A stretch of 64,000 nt of DNA from Patiria pectinifera (taxonomy: Eukaryota; Echinodermata; Asteroidea; Valvatida; Asterinidae). The stretch spans positions 23,104,905-23,168,904 of the forward strand of contig CM057134.1 of assembly GCA_029964075.1 (NCBI GenBank). The letters run 5' to 3'. Shown here piece after piece: positions 25,001 through 37,000 of this stretch (the first letter of the stretch is position 1; every line of letters begins with the position of its first letter). The notes beneath the pieces were generated by a model that had not been told where the DNA came from, did not search any database, and worked only from the letters and a program-made list of their open reading frames with translations. The position numbers were made by a program, and so were the translations under genes.

Positions 25001-28000
25001 AAAGAATTAGAAATATGTTTGAATAATTATTTACAATAAAATCAACAAACAATTCTTCATCGCCACTATGATCAGTGATTCAGTGAATATTGATTCTCAA
25101 TGTCTCAACAAAATCTGACGTAAATTAACAGCTATTATTATGCCAAACGTACGTCACAATTACTATTGCAATTAAAAATGGAGAAAATTACAGTGACAGA
25201 TTTTATAACGGCCTTAACAAAGCGCGGTATTTAAAACTCGCTAGAACTTAAGTTCTATTAACTTTCAAATGCAGTGCGCAACCAATGTGGGGGCGCTGTC
25301 AGCTAAAAAAAGTTAAGTTGGCCGCGAGAGGGCACTACGTGGACATCTTTTATGCAACGGACGTACGTGTACATATTAACGGACCCGACATGCATGACAT
25401 GTTGTGTTGTATAAAACAGGTATAATGGAATAAGAGTCCTGTCGAGTTAAGATCAGTGAGAAAACACTTAATTTAATTGCTTTTTTTGTAACGGTACAAG
25501 AGTTATTCACGCTTGGCAGACATCAAACAACAAAATTTACCCATATTTAGTCATGGAATAATTTATTTACAAAGTGTAAATTAGTTGCATTCTGTTCTCA
25601 TATGATACATTGGTGCCCACCCATTTCAAAGTTTCTATTGTAGGGACCTGTCTACCCACAAGGTAGATCTGTTTTTGACCAAAAGCAACCCTGAATAACA
25701 GCCTTTCCAATAGGGTTGCAAACACCCACAAAAGAAGTTTGTTTATAAACAAGTTGAGAATTCATTAGGAGAAAAAAAAGAATTTGTGGAAGCGCATGGA
25801 CATCTGTTACTGTTCAAAGAATAATTGGAATTTGTCTTTATGTTTGAATAAACTTTGATACAAAGTTTGTTTTTGAAACATGTATTCTTGGCACAAAGAC
25901 TGTTACACTAAATATTGAAATTATTCCATTGTTTGCTTTTACACCAAACAACAAATTGCATACTGAAATTCTCTTTTCTTATATATTAAAATGTGAACAT
26001 AAAGCATAATAGATGCGAGTGTAATGAATGTTTCAAATTGCATTTAACTCCTTTTATTTGCCATTAACTAGCCCCTGGTTAAATGCATGTTTCGAAGTTT
26101 TTCCATTTTTTTGTGTGTATGTATGTGTGTTAGCAGAATATGAAATTTCGACAGCGCCTGGGAGAAGTATCCCAAACTACCAGTACCGGTACTTGTAGTT
26201 CATCATCAGGAGCTGTGGGATCATTTCCAACAGGAATACCAGCTAATATACATATAACAGGTAATTCAAAATGACACTTCCATTTCTTGTCACAAGAATT
26301 TGTCATTGGAATCAACAGAGGGCGCACTTTCTACATTTGTGTTTGATGTGACATGAACATCAAAATGTTATAAATGGATAACTTCTCACTCAACAGTTTT
26401 CGTACAGTACACTTGCAGTTGTAAGTTATTGATGCACATGAATCTTGGATTATTTTGCAAAATCAAACTCAGAACACTGTTTTTTACTTTATCTGTAATT
26501 AGTTCATTAGGGAGGAAAATCCCATGACATGTGACAATTGCAACAACATTTTAAAATAAAAAAGGATCTTAACTTGAATACTCCAAAAAGTTCATTTTCA
26601 AATTTGTAGGGGTTAAAAACACATTTTCTTTCCTTCCAATTTTTCTTTGAAAGATGTACTATCTGTGCTCTTCAACAATTTTTGTTCGCTCTCGTTCAGA
26701 ATTTTTAATGTATGTTTTGTATTAATTTGTTTTGAATATGATGTTTTTTTGCTTTTTCTCAAAGTTGCGGAAAAGCCTTTGTTTTGTTCTGATTTTTTTG
26801 TGTTGCCTAAACAAAGTTTTGGAGACACTTACCAGTTCTAAATTCTGTATGTCCGCATGCTACGGATCATGTTCGTAAGGACATATGTCCATGTGACTGT
26901 CGGTACTTACCACAGCTACTTACCCCACTACTCACCATTAAAGAAACAGTACCCAAGAAGTAAAATTCTAAAGAAAAGGGATCAAGTGACAACAATGCAA
27001 GTACCCCAGAACTCCCATCTGCTTAAAGTTTTGAAAAAAAAGTGTATAACTTCTACATGCCTTTTGCTTTCATGGATTTTGATGAAACTTGGATGCAGTG
27101 ATCCTTGGGTGAGAAGACACAATTCTTCATCTATTACTGAGGTCAAAGGTCATGTAGGGGTCTTTAGAGGTCATTGTTCAAATATGCTAAAAATGCATAA
27201 TGTCTTCATACTTTCGTGGATGGAGTGATCCTTGGGTGGGGTATCATCACAACTCTTTCAAAATTGGAGGTCAAATGTCATGTAGGGGTCATTTGAGGTT
27301 TAAAGGGAATATACATCATTGGCTTTTGTTGTAATTTTCAGAAATGAACTATTTGAGGGGTTAGTATAATAAATCAAATATTGTTACACTGACATGTTTG
27401 AAGTTTTGTGTTCGAAAATGCTGGAAAAACCAAGAAACACAAAACTGTTCAAGTAGTCTGGTTCCCTGACTCCACTAAATATAAAATGGATCAATTTACA
27501 GATGGCGGAAAATTGTAAGGTAAGGGTACCAGTCTAGCTGGCCTGCACCCGTTCATGAACATGTAACCAATAGCAAACAAAATTTGGACTGAATTTAATG
27601 GTAAATTTGGAGCAGTAGTTGAAAAATAGTTAGGGTTTTCCAATGGTGGTCGGCCGACCACCGCTGGAAATTTTTACAAAAATACCATTTTCTTGAAAAT
27701 GACTTCACACCAGGTGCCATAATTTTACAGGATGCTTTAGACTGTCATTTACCAACATCCTATCAAGGTATTTCGTAAAAACTTGGTAGTTTTATTTTTC
27801 GATGTTTGCAAATGTTGTATATTCCCTTTAAAAAGAATCAAAAGTGACTTTTTGTAAAAACACAAAACATATAGGGATCAACACCGCAGGAAAAAGGGAC
27901 ACAGCGGTCCGCGGACCACTTGTTTATTAACTGTTAAACTTTTTACATTTTCTTCTACTTGCAAAATATGACATACAATACAATTAGATTGACTTCAAAC

Positions 28001-31000
28001 TAGGCACAGACAAACATTTACATTTACATTTACTTTATTTCTCGGGATAAACAATAAAAACCAAGACAAACAAATTAAAGGACAACAACAGAAAACAAAA
28101 AGAACCTAACAGCTCCCGAAGGATCGCCCAAAAGAGACAAAGTCTCTGTTGAGGGGCTCTCCTGACTAAATGTTTCACACACAAAAATATGAATTAAATT
28201 GAATGAAATTAAATTAAATTAAATTGAATTAAATTAAATTAAACAAATCTTCAAAGAAACCTTAAAAAGAAACTGACTACGTGTATTAAAACTAATTTAA
28301 ATGTAAGGAAATAATATTAAATTAAAATATACTAAATTAAATTAAATTAAATTTTACCTCGTAATCACATCGTCACACTTGAGAGACCTCATTATTTTAA
28401 CAAAAGAGCGCACCACTATTTAACGGTGCGCTGGCACATACGCCTCAGTGCATTTTTGTGACCGGTACCTATCGCCCAAGAAGTCTTCAGAGCCCACACT
28501 ACTCGATCTGCTCACTTTGGACAGAGAGCAAACCCTGACACAACTGACCCAGGTCCGTCTACTTCAGGCTCCATCGCTGCTGGCAAGCCGCTGATGTCAA
28601 CTTCCTCAGTGAAGCCAAAGAAGAGAACTGCAAAAACAATCAATGTTGTTAGTCAAGAAGAATTCTCGGCTATGCAGGACAGAATGGCAGTATTCGCCGA
28701 GGCTATGCAGACACTGCAATCAACAGTGGTGTCTGCCTTTGACAACAGACCAGTGAAACTTCAGGAAAATGACCAAATGGTCTCCTCAAGCGACTATTAA
28801 ATGGAAAAAGCAAACAAGAACCAAAAGGCTCTCATTACAAAGCTCTGTGATTCTGTAGTTATAATTGGTTACGCAAGATATAAGCTTAATCTACATTGCC
28901 GAGAATTCATTAAGCCTGACCTGAATCGGCAGTTCGCTAGTCTCTGTTCCTCAAAGAGGACCGTAACTGGGCTTTTGTTTGGTGATAATCTCTCACAACA
29001 ATGCAAAGACATTTAGGAGACAAACAAGCTGGGCCAAAAATTTGGCAAGCATGCAGGTTCTTTCTCCAACCTGAATCAGGGTTATGGAAAGCAGCACAAC
29101 AGACGGGATGCCAAGTCGCCCCGCCCATCAGGTCAAAACCAACAGGGTTATTTAAACTCCTCGCACCCGAGGGCGTGGCAGAAGAAAAAACCCATTGACG
29201 GGCGGCAATCCATTGCGACCCAACCTAATGGTGAGTGAGCACAAATGTGATTTTATCACTCAAAGTCCACTTCTGGGAATCTCTTACCTGTTAAACCTTA
29301 CATTTGCATATTTCTCTAGCCTAAGGCTCCCAATCGCTAGCTTTTTATACCACAGTAAATAGCACCCTCAGCACCCAAGCCCTCGGTACCCGCATCAGTC
29401 TCTGGTACCCCTCCTCTTTTTCTCTAGCGCTCACACGAGTGAGACGTAGAATTTTCATGCTCCTGAAGGACTTGCATTTTCCTTCCTTGTATTGCTAAGT
29501 GTTGATTATAGTAACATTAGTTGTACACAAATTGTGTGTCGTCTTTTTCTTAATTGGTGAAGAAAATACCACTTCTTAGTGGTATTTTTGCCGTTTTTGT
29601 TACTGGAAAATCACCAGTTGTTTTGTTTCGTTGTAACTTATAGAATACACCATGGCGGAGTCACGAATGACTGAGCACAGCACTCCTCCCCCCACCTTGT
29701 TTTTTATGTGCGGCGCATTAAACCCAGGGCACGTTTAGACACTCAATATTTATGCCCATGGTGTCGTTCATGTACCCCACAAACACCTGCAAGGTCTGCC
29801 GTTCGTGGGGAGATGACGAATGGGATGCAGTTTTGACTTGGCTCAATTCTCCGTTGCCATCAGTGGACTCTGCAGTGAGTAATTCTCCCGAGTCATCACA
29901 ACGCAAACGATCGACCCAAAAAAAATTGGGTACACCTAAGTCGCTTATCGGCGACGCTTTCCGGGCCTCTGGCCCCTGGTAAGAATACCCAACATGCTGG
30001 GGCTAGCGGCGCCTTCCCGGCCCCCAGTTCCCATGTGTAATTCACTCATGTACTGGAGACACGCTTTCTGGGCCTCTGGCCTCCGGTACACCGAGCGCAG
30101 GGAATAGGGCTATGCCTGTTGGGCCTCTAGCCCCTACTCCCGGTAAAAATAAAAGCAAAAAATCGGACCACGCCGGGTCCGGAGCTATGCCTTCCGGGCT
30201 TCTAGCCTCCGGTGCCCCGGAGAGGGGTAAGAGGGTGGCTCCTTCCGGACCCCTAGTCCCAACTTCCGGTATTTTAAAAGCGTGTGGTAAGAAAGTTGGC
30301 CGACCCGGGGACGAGCAGACGTCCTTCAGGCCCTTGGCCCCTAGTGCCGGAAATACTGCGCAAGAACGGGATGACCCAGATCATTTCCGGGATAACTCGG
30401 ATAATTTCCGGGATAACCGGGATAACCCCCGGGATACAGATCCGACCGGATGGAAACCGGGTCATCCAGGACTCACTGGAGCCGGAGAGATATGGCTTGT
30501 AAGGGTAAGCATCCCCATCACAAGAAACCCCGGTGCCATTATTATAGCTCCAGTTCCTCTTCAGCAGAGTCCATCTCGAGCTATTCTTCGGGCTCCAGAC
30601 ATTCGCGTCGCTGGAGCTCTCGATCCGACACCATAAAACATATGCTTTTACAGGGTTTCCAGCAGTTATCGGCCACAAAAGCATTTTTGTTCAGTCAGCG
30701 AACCTATTACTGTTGGACCTTCACAAGACCATTCGGCATCCGAGTCAGGTGATCCGGTGTCAGTTTTTCCCTCCGATAATTTATCTTGGGATTCTGACAA
30801 CCGTCCACGCCCCCGTGCAGCCGTAGACAAACAAATGGGTTCAGCTGAGGGTCAGAAAGCACGAGTGCCGCAGGGAAGGGCGAAATGCCCAAACTCCCCA
30901 AAGCCGTCTCATCCAATGACAAGTCTGCCATTTCATTACCTCTTTCCGCCTCTGACCAAAGGTTACGGGTATTGATGAAAGTTATGGTCAAAGTGCTCAA

Positions 31001-34000
31001 CATATCGCCAGCTTCAACCAGTGCCAGATGAAAATGGCCGCCGATTCTATAAAAAACGAATGACTCCCGGACTCAGGATTTCCTGGTCTTTCTAATCGAT
31101 TGATCTTGTGCCGATTGGATCAAGACTCTAGCGGCAGTAAAGAAATGGCGCCCTCTTGCGACAAGAGGTACATGGCCATTTCGTGTACCGCGGTCTGATT
31201 TTTAGGAATTTCTTTCAGTCCCGGCTATGTCAGATACGGTCAGAGATAAAATCACGGCTGACTCTACTGGCCGTACGTCACGTAAATCTCCATTTGTCAG
31301 CCGTGAAAGAAATAAAATGGAGGATACTCTTTCAAAAGTTGACACAGCATCCCGAGCAGGGTTGCAAGTGTCTTTTTTTTTTGCAGTTATTGTCTGAGTT
31401 TCTTGTCTGTTCCTGTAAAGCAGACTCTCCGGTATCTCTCGAGACAACAGAACTCGCATTTCGCTGCTTGGACGATTGTCTCCGTATTTGCATGGACCAG
31501 TTTGTTCGAGTTTCCATGTGTGCTACTGCAGCTCGTAGGGCCAACGTTCTGGATGCCATTTTTCTACCATCTTAGGGAGCAAGGCCGCCTTGAATCACTT
31601 CCCCTTTTGGGAACAGATTTGTTCAATGGGAAGTTTCAAGAGGCCATAGAGGCGGAGGCCAAACGTTTCGAGGCTACAGACAAAAGAAATCTGTGAAAGC
31701 CTACAACCGCAAGCACCGCATCTGTTAAGGGGAATGAACAGCCTGCTAGTACTAGTAACCAGCAGTTTCCCTGTAAGCCTTTGAAGCCCTTTCTTTGGCG
31801 TGGCCGGGCCTTCACATCCGAACCTTGTCCACAGGATAAACCGAATCCATCCAGTACATCCACCTCCGGTTCGCGAGAATGACCTTTCGACCCTCATACA
31901 CTCCCTGGCCTAAGACAAGTTATGGAGGCTACCGCCACTTTTTCTTCCTGCCAAAATAGCCCCAGCCATGGCATGGTTACGTTTTCTGGGACTCATGGCC
32001 ATATGAGCCCCTTGCTAATGCCTCTCTGCTCCACTTGACATTAAAAACAGTTTTCCTGATAGCAGCGGCTACAGCCAGGAGACGCAGTGAGTTGCATGCC
32101 CTTAATTACCATAGAACAGGGTCATGTACGATGGGAACCACATGGAGTTTGACTGATTCCTCATAAACTGTTCCTGGCCAAGAATCAGTCATCAACTTTC
32201 CAACCATCTGATATTTTTAATCCGGAGATAAAATCCATCTCTTCCATCTGAGATGACAAACTCTGGTGTCCGGTTCAGACCCTCAAGTGGTATTGCTCCC
32301 GAACTAAGCCCCTAAGGGGCAAGACCACCCATCTGTTCATTACGACAACTCAGCCTTATTCAGGGGCATCACGGGACACGATCTCCCAATGGATAGTTAG
32401 GACAATCAACTCTTCTCTACCAGATTGGCCTACACATTCAGAGAACACTGCCCGTGCTCATGACACTAGAGCATTAATGACATCATGGGCATTTTTGAAA
32501 GGCGTTTCTCTGCCAAACATTCTACAGGCGGCTGCTTAGAAAACCCCATCAACCTTCATTTTGTGCTACCTGAAGGACATTTCATGTTCAGAAGGCCAAA
32601 CGGTACAAGTAGCCCTTTCGGCTGCCATGGCATCTCATCCCAACCGTCAGGACAGGTTGACTGTCTCTAACACCTAGTCGACTGGAACTCCATATGCATA
32701 GGGTAGGTGAGTTCCTTTTCACACATGTACATGTACTTTGGTAATGTTTACCTTTCAATTTTGGTGAGGACATGAGGGGACATACCAATCTAATCCAGGT
32801 AGTGCTTAGAACAGTAAGTGCCTATGGCAGCCTCGCCCTAGCCCTCCTCCTATAGACGGCGCTAATCTATGCAAATGTAAGGTTTAACAGGTAAGAGAGT
32901 CCCAGAAGTGGACTCCCCAAATCAAAGGTGATTTGTGAGTCCATGAGGGGACGATACTTACCTGATACTTACCTCCCACCCTCCTTCCCCCCTTGGGGCT
33001 CAGCTGGCAGGGATTACTAAGTGCTCGCAATAGAGTTAAAGAGGACAAGGGTACCAGACTGATGCGGGTACTGAGGGCGCTATTTACTGTGGTATAAAAC
33101 GCTAGCGATTGGGAGCCTTAGGCTAGAGAAATATGCAAATGTAAGGTTTAACAGGTAAGTATCGTCCCGTCGTGGACCCACAAATCACCTTTGATTGGGG
33201 GAATCCAATGGCAGGGTTGTTTGTGGCAGGTAGACTAGCACACTTTATGGCCAAATGGCGTGAGCTTATGTCCGACATATGGGTTTTAGACACAGTCAAC
33301 ATTCCCATATCAAATTTGCCAAATGGCCTATTCAAACGCATATCCCTAAAAATATATGTTTTTCTGATCATGAATCTTCCATGATAACTGAAGAACTTGC
33401 AAAAATGCCCCAAAAGGGAGCTATCGTTCAGAAATCGCACACAGATGGGGAATTTCTGTCAAACATCTTTCTCAGACCTAAAAAAGATGGGTCGTTTCGC
33501 CCCATTATAAATTTATGGGGCTTAAATGCGTTTGATGCTTACTACCATTTTAAAATGGAAACTATTGGCAACCCAAATTCAGGTCATCAAAGCAAATGAT
33601 TACATGGCATTTATTGATCTTAAAGATGCATACTTTGCAGTTCCAATTGCCAAAGAGCATAGGAACTTCTTGTACTTTATTTGGCAAGATAAAGTATACG
33701 AGTTACCTGCCTGCCTTTTGGCCTAGCGTGTGCCCCTCGGGTCTTCACAAAAGTGATGAAACCAATGATAGCAAATGCGGCACGAATCATGTGACTTCAT
33801 TGATGACTCGTTACTTGTAGGGCGAATAGCCCAAGAATGTGTTGATAATGTACACGCAAGAATAACCCTTACTCAAGCCTGGGGTTACGATTAATGCTAA
33901 GAAATCAATCTTGACACCAACCCAGGAAATTGTTTTCCTCGGATTTAACCTAAATTCTGTATGACCATCTCAATACCTGCAATCAAAGTTGAGAATACCC

Positions 34001-37000
34001 TTGCGGCAATCAGAAAACTTCTTTAGATGAAAATTTGGGATGTTGCTAGCATTATTGGCCTGTTGGTTTCATGTGAACTAGCAGTTCCATATGGTCCAAT
34101 GCCTGATTATGTAATTGAAACTGATGCCTCAATGGAAGGCTGGGGTGCCCATTGTAATGGCCGCACTACTTGGGGTCAATGGTCCCACCAGGAAGCCGTT
34201 CATCATCTCAACTATCTTGAACTTGAAGCTTGCTTCCTTGCTCTTCAATCATTCTTTTCAAGCCACGGCAGAATTGTAATTCAATTAAAATCAGACAATG
34301 CCACAACAGTAGCTTATTTGAAGCATTTTGGCAGTTCAAAATCAGAATTGCTATTATCCAGGGAAATTTGGTCATGGTGGAATGAAATGTAACATTTGGC
34401 TTACAGCATCACACCTCCCGGGCCCACAGAACATTGTAGCCGACTATGTGTCTCGACATTTCAGGGACAATTTGGAATGAAAAAAAGATCCTTATGTCTT
34501 TCAAAGACTAATTGGAAATTGTTCTCATGACAGATGTTGATTAATTCGCATCTTGACTTAACCACCTAGTTAATATGCATCTTGGCAAGCAGACCCATCA
34601 TGTGCGCGCATATAGACAAATTCACTATTGACTGGTCTGCCTGTGCAAGTTTTTATGCATTTCCGCCATTTAGCCTGATTGACAGATAATTTGACAAAAA
34701 TTGAGCATGACAAAGCAAAGGGTATTGTTGTTTTACCTTTGTGGCATACATAACAATGGTTCCCTAAAATGCTGAAATTGCTTGTACAGAAACCTTGCAT
34801 TTTACCCGCTCGACCTGACTTGCTTTCCCTTCTATTTTCAGACAGACTTCATCCCTTACGGGATCGTCTAAGGCTGATGGCCTGCCTCTTATCGGGGAAA
34901 CACTCCGAGAACAAGAAGTTTCAAGACAAGCTGCCCAGATCGTCCTTGCATCCTGGCGATCGTCCACCAGGAAATGCTACAGGTCAGCATTACGGAAGTG
35001 GCTTTACTTCTGGTGTCAGACAAGGACTGATCCTATTCGACCAAATGTAACTACAGTGGTTGACTTTCTTGCCGCAGAATTTCAAAAAGGCAGTGAATAC
35101 AGCAGCCTCAACACACTGTGGAGTACTATATTGGCAGTAACCCTACTAATAGAGGGCGTGACCATGGGTTCATACCCGCTCATCAAAAGGCTATTGACAG
35201 GTGCATTTAACCTTAGACCACCAACACCGCGGCACTCACAGATGTGGGATGTGACTAAGGGAATAAATGTGTGTTTGGGAGGTAACACTCATGATAATTA
35301 TTTTGCATGAGCAATTATCACCCATCCAGACTCCAACCGGTCTTAAACAGAGTGTGTAATACCGACCAAGCACATATTTATTCCCATTCATAAATACCTT
35401 TTTGGTCAAAAAAACAAAACAAGTAAAAACTAGACGTTGCCAACCATTTTGTTCAACAACATGTTTTATAAAACACCCCTCTGACTTTAATATGGAATGT
35501 CCCTCTACAACTCCTTACCTTACAAGGAGATTGGCGCGCGCGTCCCGCGTGTCGCGCAGAATGCACCCGGGGCGTTGCATTGTGAATTTAGGACTATAAA
35601 ATACTTACTCACTGGTAGTATTGCGCATGCCTACGTGAGGATTGTGAACGTTCAACCAATAAAACGGTAAGGGGCACTGGATTTTTAGGAGTCCAAATTT
35701 CATGTGACACTGGAAAAGTGTTTAAGACCAGCTAGCCATGTCTTTATCATCCATTTAAGACCGGCCATGTGACGGGCTTTCGACCAATAGGAATGGGTAA
35801 ACTGTCTTAATTATTTATGAATATTGTTTTACATCACATTCAATCTCTTGGACCTAACAAGGGTCTTTCAATTAAAGACCTTACAATGAAACTGATTATG
35901 CTGATTGCCTTAATATCCGGGCAACGCTGTCAAACTTTAGCATTCATTTATATGGATTATGCTGATGTTACTACCACTGACGTTACATTTGTAATTGAAA
36001 ACTTACTAAAACAAGTAAAGTTGGCAAGCCTCATGTCAGTATGTCTCTTACATCATACCCCCATGATGTTTCACTTCGTGTTGTTAATGTTTTAAAAACA
36101 AACATATCTCCACAGGTATGGAGTGCCATTAGACACAATTATGAAAACTGATGGGTGGTCAAAATGCTCCACCTCTGCCAAGTATTATAAAAGTATTGTT
36201 GGAAATTCCGCTTTTGCTGATGCAGTTCTTGGCAAGAATTAGCTAGAACTTAATGTTGTATTAATGCCACCTTAAGACCGCTGCTTAAACTTCAACTTTA
36301 ATTTATGTATTGTCTACTGAAAATACAGTAAAGAACATAACTTTAATTTGTGTTAATGCCATGTAAGGACCGGCGCTCTAACTTCAACTTATGTATAAAA
36401 TGTTCAAAATTGAACTACTATCCTGATCATACAGGAAGTGCCATAAATATGCATGTTCGTGATGAATAAAATATCGGGTGAAAAATGTCATTTGAAGTCT
36501 ATGTACTTGCTGAAAGTTGTACACATGTATTTTGGTGAACATGTACTTGCTGTCCCTTACTTCTGGATTTGCAGTCAGAGTTGCTCCAAACATCTCACGT
36601 AAGGCCGAGGTGCTATGTGGTGATGAGGTAGAAATAAAAAATTTAACGAAATGAAATGAAATGAAATTGAAGTTAAATTGTAATGCTACCGAGTCACCAC
36701 TAGCACTGAAGGACTTGCGTTCCCTCCCAAGTCATAAATGACAGAAATATGTTAGAGCATTTGACTCTGATACCTCTCGTTAGCTGACTGCAAACGTTCC
36801 ATGTACAAAAATGCCCTGAGGCGTATGTGCCGGGGCACCGTTATATAGGGGCGTGCTCTTTTGATAAAATAATGAGCTCTGTCAAGTATGACGATTGAAT
36901 ACCGGTGGCAGGTGCAATCTTCTTCAGTGCTATGGTGACTTGGTAGAATAACAATTAAACTTCAATTTGATTTCATTTCGTTTAATTTTTGAAGTAAATT

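Larger units (their letters stand above)
29230..33190 (+). mobile_element. DIRS-type retrotransposon 2, inserted in element 1
   Basis: Inverted terminal repeats at about 29230-29440 and 32985-33190 share cttacctgttaaaccttaca, gctcccaatcgctagc and acccgcatcagtct. The internal complementary region at 32866-32955 pairs with both outer ends in series: first the left end, then the right end, exactly as in DIRS1. Contents are a gag-like region, an RT scrap and a tyrosine recombinase; most of RT/RNase H is deleted. It splits element 1 between gag and RT. Confidence 0.85.
28350..37000 (+). mobile_element. DIRS-type tyrosine-recombinase retrotransposon 1 (outer)
   Basis: Inverted terminal repeats are at about 28356-28470 and 36805-37000, sharing cacatacgcctcag, gcatttttgt and tcattatttta..aaaagagc. 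An internal complementary region at about 36636-36720 is the reverse complement of the right outer end, a hallmark of DIRS elements. The order is gag-like (28594-29220), RT and RNase H (33172-34481), then tyrosine recombinase (34960-36242). It is interrupted by a second DIRS (29230-33190) and by a hairpin repeat (35256-35824). Confidence 0.85.
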
